Positions 8,651 to 14,997 of a stretch of 20,455 nucleotides of DNA are shown piece by piece (the first letter of the stretch is position 1; every line of letters begins with the position of its first letter). Origin of the DNA: UBA3210 sp963623095 (GTDB lineage Bacteria > Bacillota_I > Bacilli_A > RFN20 > CAG-449); assembly GCA_963623095.1 (NCBI GenBank), contig CAVFKD010000028.1, positions 1 through 20,455 of the forward strand, in the 5' to 3' direction. The translations under genes and the position numbers were made by a program. The notes under the pieces are model-generated. The model did not search any database and had not been told where the DNA came from. It saw only the letters and a program-made list of their open reading frames with translations.

Positions 8651-9934
8651 CTATTCGAAATAATCAAATTCGAAATCACAAAGAGTAACGCTATCCCCAT
8701 CTACTGCGCCCATTTCTTTAAGTTTGTCATCAACCTTTAAGTTACGTAAGATTGATAATAATTTTAAGACACCTTCATCAGATGTTAAGTTGATTAAAGA
8801 ATAAGTTCTTTCAATTCTTTCACCACAAATCTTAAATGCATGTGGTCCAACTTTTTCAATTCTAAATTCTTCTTTTAAGTCAAGATGTGCATCATATACT
8901 TTAACATCTTGATCTTTTTCTTCATATAATGGGAAGTATTCAGCATTCGCTAATACGTCTTTAATCTTATATAGAAGAATATCAATTCTATCATTAGTTA
9001 ACGCTGATATTGGATAAACATCATATTTACCTTCTAACGCTTTTTTAACATTTAAATATTGTTCTTCAGTGATTTCATCTTCAACTTTAGAACAAGCAAC
9101 AATCATAGGTCTTTTTAATAAATTAAAACCATAAGTTTCTAATTCTTTGTTGATGACTTCAAAATCATTTAATGGATCATCATGAGTCATATCAAGAACA
9201 TGAACAATAACTCTACATCTTTCAATATGTCTTAAGAATTGTAATCCTAAGCCTTTACCTTGAGATGCACCTTCAATAAGTCCTGGTAAATCAGCGACTA
9301 CGAAAGATGAACCATCTTTTAAATATGTAACACCTAAATTTGGTGTAATTGTTGTAAATGGATAATCAGCGATTTCTGGTTTTGCTGCAGAAATTACACT
9401 TAAAAGTGTAGATTTTCCAACACTTGGTAATCCAACTAAACCGACATCAGCGAGAAGTTTCATTTCTAAAGTAATAGTTCTTTCTTGTCCTGGAAGACCA
9501 TTTTCTGCGACTTTTGGTGCTTGAATAACACTAGTTGTGAAACAAGCATTACCTCTTCCACCTCTTCCGCCTTTTGCGACAACAAATTCTTGTCCATCTT
9601 TAGAAAGATCCGCTAAAAAGGTATGTGCTGGTTCTTCAAAAACAACAGTTCCTACTGGTACTTTAACATAGATATTTTCTGCTGCATGGCCATACATTTT
9701 TTTCTTTTGACCTTTTTCTCCATCTTCAGCTTGGATTTTTTTAACATGTGAGAATCTCATTAAAGTAGATTCATCACTTGTAGCTTTTAAAATGATGCTA
9801 CCTCCACGGCCTCCATTGCCACCGTCTGGTCCACCAAATTCATTTGATTTAATATGTAAAAAAGAAAGGGCTCCGTTACCACCTCTTCCAGCTTTAACAA
9901 CAAAAGGTCTTGTTTTATCAATAAACATATTCAT
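8651..9934 (-). CDS. obgE: Ribosome-associated GTPase Obg
   Basis: A 427-residue Obg/CgtA GTPase that binds the 50S subunit and takes part in late ribosome assembly and stress responses. The N-terminal glycine-rich Obg fold spans about 1-158 (GGPDGGNGGRGG, GGRGGRGN). The G domain has G1 GLPSVGKS at 168-175, the switch segment TTITPN near 194-199 and G3 DLPG at 215-218. The C-terminal OCT domain covers about 360-427. The first ATG (MNMF) is chosen because AAAGGAG lies six bases before it; a second ATG two codons later is too far. The gene has its own sigmaA promoter just upstream and leads the operon that continues to ruvB. In Bacilli obg commonly follows rpmA, as here. Confidence 0.97.
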   Translation of the reverse strand: MNMFIDKTRPFVVKAGRGGNGALSFLHIKSNEFGGPDGGNGGRGGSIILKATSDESTLMRFSHVKKIQAEDGEKGQKKKMYGHAAENIYVKVPVGTVVFEEPAHTFLADLSKDGQEFVVAKGGRGGRGNACFTTSVIQAPKVAENGLPGQERTITLEMKLLADVGLVGLPSVGKSTLLSVISAAKPEIADYPFTTITPNLGVTYLKDGSSFVVADLPGLIEGASQGKGLGLQFLRHIERCRVIVHVLDMTHDDPLNDFEVINKELETYGFNLLKRPMIVACSKVEDEITEEQYLNVKKALEGKYDVYPISALTNDRIDILLYKIKDVLANAEYFPLYEEKDQDVKVYDAHLDLKEEFRIEKVGPHAFKICGERIERTYSLINLTSDEGVLKLLSILRNLKVDDKLKEMGAVDGDSVTLCDFEFDYFE

Positions 9935-9960
9935 TAGTCTCCTTTCTTAATCATGTAATA

Positions 9961-9989
9961 ATTATACAAATAACGATAAAAAATCTCAA
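9961..9989 (-). promoter_or_regulatory. Promoter of the obgE–ruvAB operon
   Basis: On the minus strand: TTGAGA (9984-9989), 17-bp spacer, TATAAT (9961-9966). Transcription should start near 9954 with a leader of only about 20 nt. A short hairpin-capable repeat (10006-10011 with 10016-10021) lies just upstream of the -35 and has no T-run; its role is unclear. Confidence 0.85.
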
Positions 9990-10044
9990 TAAATAATCTC
10001 TTCTTTTATCCTTTAGGATAAATATAAGATATTAATGAGAAATT

Positions 10045-10080
10045 AAATAAATAAAAAGCATCTGGATAACCCAAATGCTT
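10045..10080 (-). terminator. Terminator of rplU–prp–rpmA
   Basis: An interrupted stem (10056-10061 with 10075-10080, continued inside by three more pairs after one mismatch) is followed on the minus strand by TTTTTATTTATTT. It lies 10 bases past the rpmA stop and separates the ribosomal-protein transcript from the obgE promoter. Confidence 0.82.
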
Positions 10081-10090
10081 GATAACAAAA

Positions 10091-10384
10091 TTAATTATTT
10101 CCTTCGACTGGAACAACTGTTGCTTTAGTTCTTGATTTACCCCAGCGGACGAATTTAACAATACCATCGCATGTAGCGAAAATAGTATCATCTCCACCTT
10201 TCATAGTGTTAACACCTGGATAAATTTTTGTACCACGTTGGCGATAAATGATTGATCCTGCTGTGCAGAATTGACCATCTGAGACTTTACAACCTAATCT
10301 CTTAGATTCTGAGTCACGACCGTTCTTTGTAGAACCGACACCTTTTTTAGAAGCAAATAATTGAATATTTAATTTAAACATCAT
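10091..10384 (-). CDS. rpmA: 50S ribosomal protein L27 with cleavable N-terminal extension
   Basis: A 97-residue L27, whose N-terminal arm reaches the peptidyl-transferase centre. The core KKGVGSTKNGRDSESKRLG followed by GSIIYRQRGTKIYPG is highly characteristic. The N-terminus carries the Firmicutes extension MMFKLNIQLFA, with a predicted cut between Ala and SKKG made by the protease Prp, encoded immediately upstream. The reading frame extends to a GTG at 10393, but GAAGGTG overlaps that codon and acts as the ribosome binding site for the ATG at 10384, so I start there; the adjacent ATG at 10381 is also possible. Ends in TAA and is closed by a terminator. Confidence 0.95.
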   Translation of the reverse strand: MMFKLNIQLFASKKGVGSTKNGRDSESKRLGCKVSDGQFCTAGSIIYRQRGTKIYPGVNTMKGGDDTIFATCDGIVKFVRWGKSRTKATVVPVEGNN

Positions 10385-10405
10385 AGTTTGCACCTTCTTT
10401 CGTAT

Positions 10406-10699
10406 TTATTTTATTTTTATATATTTTGGATAACTCTCTTGTATAGTTTGTAATTGAATAATAATTACATCTAGAACCTTTAACGATTCACTATCAGGTT
10501 TAAGAATAACTTTAGCGTATCCTTCTTCTAAAGATATCTCTTCAATGTCATCTTTATTAAATGCATTGAAACCGCCTGTAACTATACTTGATACTCCAGC
10601 ACAGATTAAATCTTTGCCAGAATCGGCAAATCCTGCATGACCTTTAACTTCAAGACCATAAGATTTACCATCATGCGAAATCACACTAACTTGGATCAT
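10406..10699 (-). CDS. prp: Ribosomal-processing cysteine protease Prp
   Basis: A 97-residue protein of the YsxB/DUF464 family. Prp removes the N-terminal extension of L27, an essential step where studied in Staphylococcus aureus. The catalytic pair is visible as His21 in KGHAGFADSGKD and Cys33 in LICAGVSS, at the family's usual spacing. It sits between rplU and rpmA, the conserved position, and the L27 encoded next door has the matching cleavage motif. Its ATG is five bases past the rplU stop with no recognisable Shine-Dalgarno sequence in the AT-rich junction, so translation is probably coupled to rplU. Confidence 0.93.
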   Translation of the reverse strand: MIQVSVISHDGKSYGLEVKGHAGFADSGKDLICAGVSSIVTGGFNAFNKDDIEEISLEEGYAKVILKPDSESLKVLDVIIIQLQTIQESYPKYIKIK

Positions 10700-10704
10700 A
10701 TTAA

Positions 10705-11013
10705 TTAAGCATTAATTGATTCGATTGTTAAACATGTGTATGGTTGACGATGACCTTGTTTTCTACGATAGTTAGCTTTGCTCTTATATTTGAAAACTAA
10801 GATTTTCTTTTGTTTGTCTTGTTTTTCAACTTTAGCAACTACTGTAGCACCTTTAACATATGGTGTACCAACTTTTGTCTTATCACCTGAAACAAGTAAT
10901 ACTTTGTCGAAAGTATATTCAGCACCTGCTTCAACATCTAACTTTTCAGTAAAGATTTTTTGACCAACTTCAACTTTAATTTGCTTTCCGCCAGTTTCGA
11001 TAATTGCGTACAT
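10705..11013 (-). CDS. rplU: 50S ribosomal protein L21
   Basis: A 102-residue L21, a 23S-rRNA-binding protein of the large subunit, with the usual bacterial length. The start MYAIIETGGKQIKVEVGQ and the C-terminal segment KYKSKANYRRKQGHRQPYT are textbook family signatures. AGGAGGTAAC at 11022-11031 is the ribosome binding site. First gene of rplU–prp–rpmA; preceded by a structured leader of about 107 nt and a promoter, which suggests autogenous control by L21. Confidence 0.98.
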   Translation of the reverse strand: MYAIIETGGKQIKVEVGQKIFTEKLDVEAGAEYTFDKVLLVSGDKTKVGTPYVKGATVVAKVEKQDKQKKILVFKYKSKANYRRKQGHRQPYTCLTIESINA

Positions 11014-11120
11014 AAATTTCGTTACCTCCTATTTTCTATAGACTTAGACTCGCTTTTAAGGTAGACATTGTCATTTTAAAACCTATTCAATGCGGTTGAG
11101 GCCCTCTATAAGGCGACAAC
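11014..11120 (-). ncRNA. Candidate L21 autoregulatory leader
   Basis: The 5' untranslated region of rplU is the most GC-rich intergenic stretch here and can fold. A GCCTT-ATAG-AGGGC hairpin sits at 11101-11114 near the 5' end. A TTGTC/GACAA pairing (11115-11119 with 11068-11072) could enclose the central part, and AGGT/ACCT can pair inside. Three GTCTA copies lie at 11037-11065, before the ribosome binding site. Position and size fit the ribosomal protein L21 leader class of Firmicutes. I matched it by context and foldability, not by a covariance search. Confidence 0.55.
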
Positions 11121-11126
11121 ACTAAT

Positions 11127-11155
11127 ATAATATCAATTAAAATTTGCTAGTTCAA
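11127..11155 (-). promoter_or_regulatory. Promoter of rplU–prp–rpmA
   Basis: On the minus strand: TTGAAC (11150-11155), 17-bp spacer, TATTAT (11127-11132). The transcript would start near 11120, exactly before the foldable leader. No strong terminator separates it from the upstream gene; only a pure A/T 7-bp hairpin at 11159-11175 is present, so some read-through from the dnaB operon is possible. Confidence 0.65.
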
Positions 11156-11172
11156 CAAAAATATATTATATT

Positions 11173-12651
11173 TTAAAAAATTTTTAGTATATCGGACAAT
11201 AATTCTTCGCTAGTGACTATTAAAGTTATTCCTTCTCTTGCTCTAGTTAAGCCCTGATACAGCATTTTAACTAAAGGATAAGGCTTAGAATCAATATCTT
11301 TTGACATTAATTTACCATCTTGGTAATAGAAATAATCATTTAAAATCATGACAACTTTTTGGAAATCTTGTCCTACTACTTTATCAGAATCTAAAGATGT
11401 TACCTGTTTTTGTAATAAAGGATCATTAATTGTATTTGGATATGAAATAAAACTATATCCATCGATAGATAGACTTATCGCTCTTTGAAGAGCTACAAGA
11501 TAATTAGATTCATAAATAATTTTACAATTAGAACTAATCTTCATGTTTAGATTATATTTCTTTAAATCAAATACGCATTCGATGAAATTAGCCACATCGA
11601 CATTTGATCTAATTTTATTAGTTAAGCGATAATGAGTCTTTTTAGTTGAATTTAAAATTAAATTAATAACATTCTTTGCGTTATCACTACTAAAAATAAC
11701 TTGATTTGCGTCATAACTAAATATGCATTTTTTATTATTATCTTTAATATAATTAACTAATCTTTCAAATTTAAAATATGGATAGATTCTTTGGGTTTCA
11801 TCAAAGAAAATATAATCAAATTTTTCTAAAGTTTTACAAGAGATTTTAGATAGTTCTTTAATGCTCAAATTAGATATAGAATCATTTAATTTAATATGTC
11901 CTTCACTAAGAGGTTCTACATTAATGATTAATACTTTTCCATAATTAGACAAATCCTTAGCTAAATCGTATAAAAGTAATGTTTTACCAGTTCCTGGTTC
12001 ACCAGTAATGGCAAATATATCTTGTTTATCTTGCTTAATAAAATCCTTAATCTTCTTTTTAATATCTCTTTGATGAGGTGTTAAAATATATTTTCCGTCA
12101 ATGAACTTTTTATTATCATTTAAAGGTGAAACTAAGATATTTTTTGGATTATAAATCTCATCAAGATTAATACTATTATCTAAAGGTAAATTTAAGTATT
12201 TAAGCAATTCTTCTTTTGAAGATTCAACAAGCTTCTTATTCTCTAATTTATATAGCTTATTTTTAATGCTCTTATAAGTAAAATGAACCATATTTGGTTT
12301 ACCAATTACACGAGTAAAATAAGAGTTTTGCTTTAATTGATCTAATACCTTATTTAAAGGAATATCACCACTTTTAAGCTCAATATTAACAATAGTATCT
12401 TTAGTGATTTTTAATAGATCCATTTCTTTATTTAAATGGGGTACTACATAACCAAAAATAAATCCATTTATTAAAGGAGAATTATCTTCTATTCCTAAGA
12501 ATTTTAATAGTTTTTCAATGTCTTGAATTTCATTATGATGATATTCTCTTCCATTATAAAAATCGCAAAGATATGAAACATATTTTTGAGATAATTCTTC
12601 ATTTTTAGAAAGTTTAACTAAATCAAATAAAGACACTAACTTATAAGACAT
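11173..12651 (-). CDS. Predicted PD-(D/E)xK nuclease fused to SF1/DUF2075-type helicase
   Basis: A 492-residue protein with two parts. Residues 60-110 show a nuclease-like pattern: D78 in KEMDLL, E91-L-K93 in IVNIELKSG, then a helix with LDQLKQNSYF as in motif IV of PD-(D/E)xK enzymes. Residues 190-492 form a superfamily 1 P-loop ATPase: Walker A GEPGTGKT (217-224), motif II DETQ (284-287), motif III-like SYDANQ (312-317), an arginine motif NKIRSN (345-350) and motif VI QGLTRAR (466-472). It may therefore cut and unwind nucleic acid. Its ribosome binding site TAGGTGAT overlaps the dnaI stop, so it is the third gene of dnaB–dnaI. Architecture resembles single-protein nuclease-helicase phage defences (Nhi) and schlafen-like DUF2075 ATPases; a housekeeping repair role is the main alternative. 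Base composition is like its neighbours. Confidence 0.75.
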   Translation of the reverse strand: MSYKLVSLFDLVKLSKNEELSQKYVSYLCDFYNGREYHHNEIQDIEKLLKFLGIEDNSPLINGFIFGYVVPHLNKEMDLLKITKDTIVNIELKSGDIPLNKVLDQLKQNSYFTRVIGKPNMVHFTYKSIKNKLYKLENKKLVESSKEELLKYLNLPLDNSINLDEIYNPKNILVSPLNDNKKFIDGKYILTPHQRDIKKKIKDFIKQDKQDIFAITGEPGTGKTLLLYDLAKDLSNYGKVLIINVEPLSEGHIKLNDSISNLSIKELSKISCKTLEKFDYIFFDETQRIYPYFKFERLVNYIKDNNKKCIFSYDANQVIFSSDNAKNVINLILNSTKKTHYRLTNKIRSNVDVANFIECVFDLKKYNLNMKISSNCKIIYESNYLVALQRAISLSIDGYSFISYPNTINDPLLQKQVTSLDSDKVVGQDFQKVVMILNDYFYYQDGKLMSKDIDSKPYPLVKMLYQGLTRAREGITLIVTSEELLSDILKIF

Positions 12652-12659
12652 ATGATCAC

Positions 12660-13574
12660 CTATTTTTTAAATCCCGCTAGAGCGATAGGACTTGTTTTTA
12701 AATAATAAACTTCATTATTATTAACAATTTCATTATAAATATCTTTGTTAGTTTTAGAAGCACCAGAAGCATTTAAAGCTTCCATTGGAGATTTATTTGA
12801 AATATAAAAAGTTAGTAATCCTTTTTCATTTCTCTTTTTAATAATTGGTAAAATAACTTCTTGTTTAGTATTTGAATAAATATTTTCCATCATAAAATTA
12901 TCTAAGAATAAATATTTAACATTAACTAACATATCATAATCAAATTCATAATTAGCTTGATTAAAACGATAATTGGAAGATAAATCATTAAAAAATCCAA
13001 TACAATTTATATAAGCAATATATTCTTTAACCAAACTTAAAGAAAGTGATTTAGCAAAAACAGACATCATAAAAGATTTTCCAATGCCATCTTCACCATA
13101 AAGATAAATACCTTTATTCACTTCTATTCCTTTTGCGATTTTAGCCATTTTGGTTACTACTTTAGTTCTATCATTAGAAAAATAATTTAATAATTCTTTT
13201 AATGGATATAAAAAGCATTCTTCTTCCGCATCACAAATAATAAATTTAGATTTAATATTATCAATATCTTTTTTAAAGGAACAACGATCAATAATTTCTT
13301 CTAATTTATTTGTTTTATCATCGTAATATAATTTTAATAAATATCCCTTTTTAGAGCATTCTTTTAAACCTAAACAATTCTTACATTTAGAAGAATCTTT
13401 CATGACACGATTAAATTTAGATACATTGTCATATACAAAATTTTCCGATAGATTATTTGAATTAATAAAATCAACCATCTCTTTATTTTGATAGATATTT
13501 TTAAATGTATCTTTCTTTATTTTTTCAATTTCTTTATAGTCAAGAGAAATAATATCTTCAATATCAATTGCCAT
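12660..13574 (-). CDS. dnaI: Primosomal protein DnaI, replicative helicase loader
   Basis: A 304-residue protein of the DnaI/DnaC AAA+ loader family, which delivers the replicative helicase to origins and restart sites. The N-terminal helicase-binding domain has a probable zinc site formed by C64, C67, C73 and C98. The AAA+ part has Walker A GEDGIGKS at 160-167, Walker B LFLDN at 222-226 and a sensor-1 ISN at 258-260. Two departures from the norm are visible: the residue after the Walker B Asp is Asn226 instead of an acid, and no arginine occurs after R248, so the usual arginine-finger segment is not evident. It starts one base after the dnaB stop; GAGGG inside the dnaB end is its ribosome binding site. 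Confidence 0.88.
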   Translation of the reverse strand: MAIDIEDIISLDYKEIEKIKKDTFKNIYQNKEMVDFINSNNLSENFVYDNVSKFNRVMKDSSKCKNCLGLKECSKKGYLLKLYYDDKTNKLEEIIDRCSFKKDIDNIKSKFIICDAEEECFLYPLKELLNYFSNDRTKVVTKMAKIAKGIEVNKGIYLYGEDGIGKSFMMSVFAKSLSLSLVKEYIAYINCIGFFNDLSSNYRFNQANYEFDYDMLVNVKYLFLDNFMMENIYSNTKQEVILPIIKKRNEKGLLTFYISNKSPMEALNASGASKTNKDIYNEIVNNNEVYYLKTSPIALAGFKK

Positions 13575-13575
13575 A

Positions 13576-14793
13576 TTATAATCCCTCGATTAAGGAAGAT
13601 AAGTCTTCTTTTGATATTTCTTCATCTTTAGTTTCATTTTTTGAATTATCATTATTATATTCTTGCTTTTTACGACGATTATTTTGTTTTAAATAATTCA
13701 TCGCATCTAAAGTAGAAGTTATTCCTTCTCTATTAATACTCGCGGCAATTTTTGTAACATATGTTCTTGATAATTGGTTATTGTTTCTTTCTAAGCAATA
13801 ATCAATTAAAACATTAATAACTGAAGAATTTAATCCATAATTTTCATTTAATTCAGTGATTAATTTAATATCACTTGGAGATACCGCGCCATTATTTTGT
13901 TTTAATTTCAAATAATCTAATGCAGAATATGTTTGCATAATTTCAATCTTTTTGCCGATCTTACTTGTAGAATCATAAGCGATGTTATTTGAACCATTCT
14001 TTCTTAAAACTTGATAAGATTTATCTTTAATGCAAAGATCTTTTAATCGATCATAATCAATTTTTTCTTTTTCTTCAGGAAGATAGCATTGAGAAACATA
14101 ATCTGACATTATTTCTTCATTTACCCCATATAATAAAGCAATTTCCGAAATCTTTTTCATATCAGATTTTTTAATTGATTTAGGAAGAATATTTAAATTT
14201 TCAATGCATGATAAAAATTTTGCATTATCAAAACCTTTGGATACATCAATAACTTTTCTTCCATATCCTCCGACAATGTTTAATGTTGAAGAATAATCAT
14301 CATAATTCATATCTGATTGATAAACATCTTTATAAGATGCACTTATTTCATTAAAGCCATCTAAATCTAATTTTTTAGTTTTATATCTTCTAAGATATTG
14401 TTGAACTTTCTTTTCACCAATTTTTTGGATTAATAAACCTTTTAATAATATATCATCAAAAAAATCTTTTGGAGTTTTTGGTGCATATAAAACAAATTTG
14501 AAAAATGATTGATCTTTATCTTTTTTATAATAAGTTCTAATTAAACCAATACCTTCTAACTTACTTTTCGCGCTTGTTAAAGAAGTAATATCAATACTCA
14601 TTTCATTGAGTAATTCATCTAAAGTAGCGATATCAGATTTCTTTTTAAAATCTCCATATAAAGTTAAATATAAAGATACTGCCACACTTCCAATAAATGG
14701 TTGATAAAGCATAGTCAAAGTATCGTGATCAAAATCACTGATAATTGAATTTAAGTATACTTCATAAAAATCTTCTTTGTTTAGATAAATCAT
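13576..14793 (-). CDS. dnaB: Replication initiation and membrane attachment protein DnaB (Bacillus type)
   Basis: A 405-residue protein of the DnaB/DnaD family of low-GC Gram-positives, which acts with DnaD and DnaI to load the helicase at oriC; it is not the ring helicase called DnaB in E. coli. An N-terminal winged-helix region (about 1-110) includes DHDTLTMLYQPFIGSVAVSLY. A DDBH2-type C-terminal helical domain (about 290-370) contains ITELNENYGLNSSVINVLIDY and the LSRTYVTKIAAS helix. The tail is low-complexity and charged. The frame extends to GTG 14802, but that codon is part of AGGTGAG, the ribosome binding site of ATG 14793, which I take as the start. A TTGACC box at 14831-14836 with an imperfect -10 (14806-14813) would start transcription very close to this site. 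Adjacency to dnaI supports the call. Confidence 0.88.
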   Translation of the reverse strand: MIYLNKEDFYEVYLNSIISDFDHDTLTMLYQPFIGSVAVSLYLTLYGDFKKKSDIATLDELLNEMSIDITSLTSAKSKLEGIGLIRTYYKKDKDQSFFKFVLYAPKTPKDFFDDILLKGLLIQKIGEKKVQQYLRRYKTKKLDLDGFNEISASYKDVYQSDMNYDDYSSTLNIVGGYGRKVIDVSKGFDNAKFLSCIENLNILPKSIKKSDMKKISEIALLYGVNEEIMSDYVSQCYLPEEKEKIDYDRLKDLCIKDKSYQVLRKNGSNNIAYDSTSKIGKKIEIMQTYSALDYLKLKQNNGAVSPSDIKLITELNENYGLNSSVINVLIDYCLERNNNQLSRTYVTKIAASINREGITSTLDAMNYLKQNNRRKKQEYNNDNSKNETKDEEISKEDLSSLIEGL

Positions 14794-14865
14794 TTTTCTC
14801 ACCTACTTATAGTAGTTTACAATTTTATAGGGTCAAATTAAAGGATTATTTTTAAATATCAGTAA

Positions 14866-14948
14866 TTGAAATAAGAATGTAAGCCCTTATATTTATCAAA
14901 ATAAGTAAAAAGATTATTTTATTCTTTTCTATTAATAGAAAATATAAT
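14866..14948 (+). promoter_or_regulatory. pyk promoter region with palindromic operator candidate
   Basis: Two plus-strand promoter candidates precede pyk. The upstream one is TTGAAA (14866-14871), 16-bp spacer, TATATT (14888-14893). The downstream one has a perfect TATAAT (14943-14948) but a poor -35. The 18-bp perfect palindrome TTTTCTATTAATAGAAAA at 14925-14942 abuts that TATAAT and fills its spacer, a position where a bound regulator would block or remodel polymerase. The region is divergent from dnaB. Confidence 0.55.
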
Positions 14949-14997
14949 AGAATGTTAAAGTATTTTGTTTAAAATATAAATGAAAAAGAGGTTTTAT

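Noticed and set aside
10006..10197. 63-codon minus-strand frame over the rpmA end and terminator
   Set aside because: It runs through the rpmA terminator and overlaps L27 in another frame with no initiation signal.
10385..10393. GTG start that would add three residues to L27
   Set aside because: The GTG is part of GAAGGTG, which lies six bases before ATG 10384 and acts as its ribosome binding site.
11159..11175. Possible terminator of the nuclease–helicase gene
   Set aside because: The stem is seven A/T pairs with no G or C, too weak to call an intrinsic terminator.
14794..14802. GTG start that would add three residues to DnaB
   Set aside because: That codon lies inside AGGTGAG, a well-placed ribosome binding site for ATG 14793; nothing suitable precedes the GTG.
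14980..14997. Upstream in-frame ATG of pyk
   Set aside because: AAAGAGG falls between it and ATG 14998, and the pyruvate kinase family N-terminus starts close to the later ATG.
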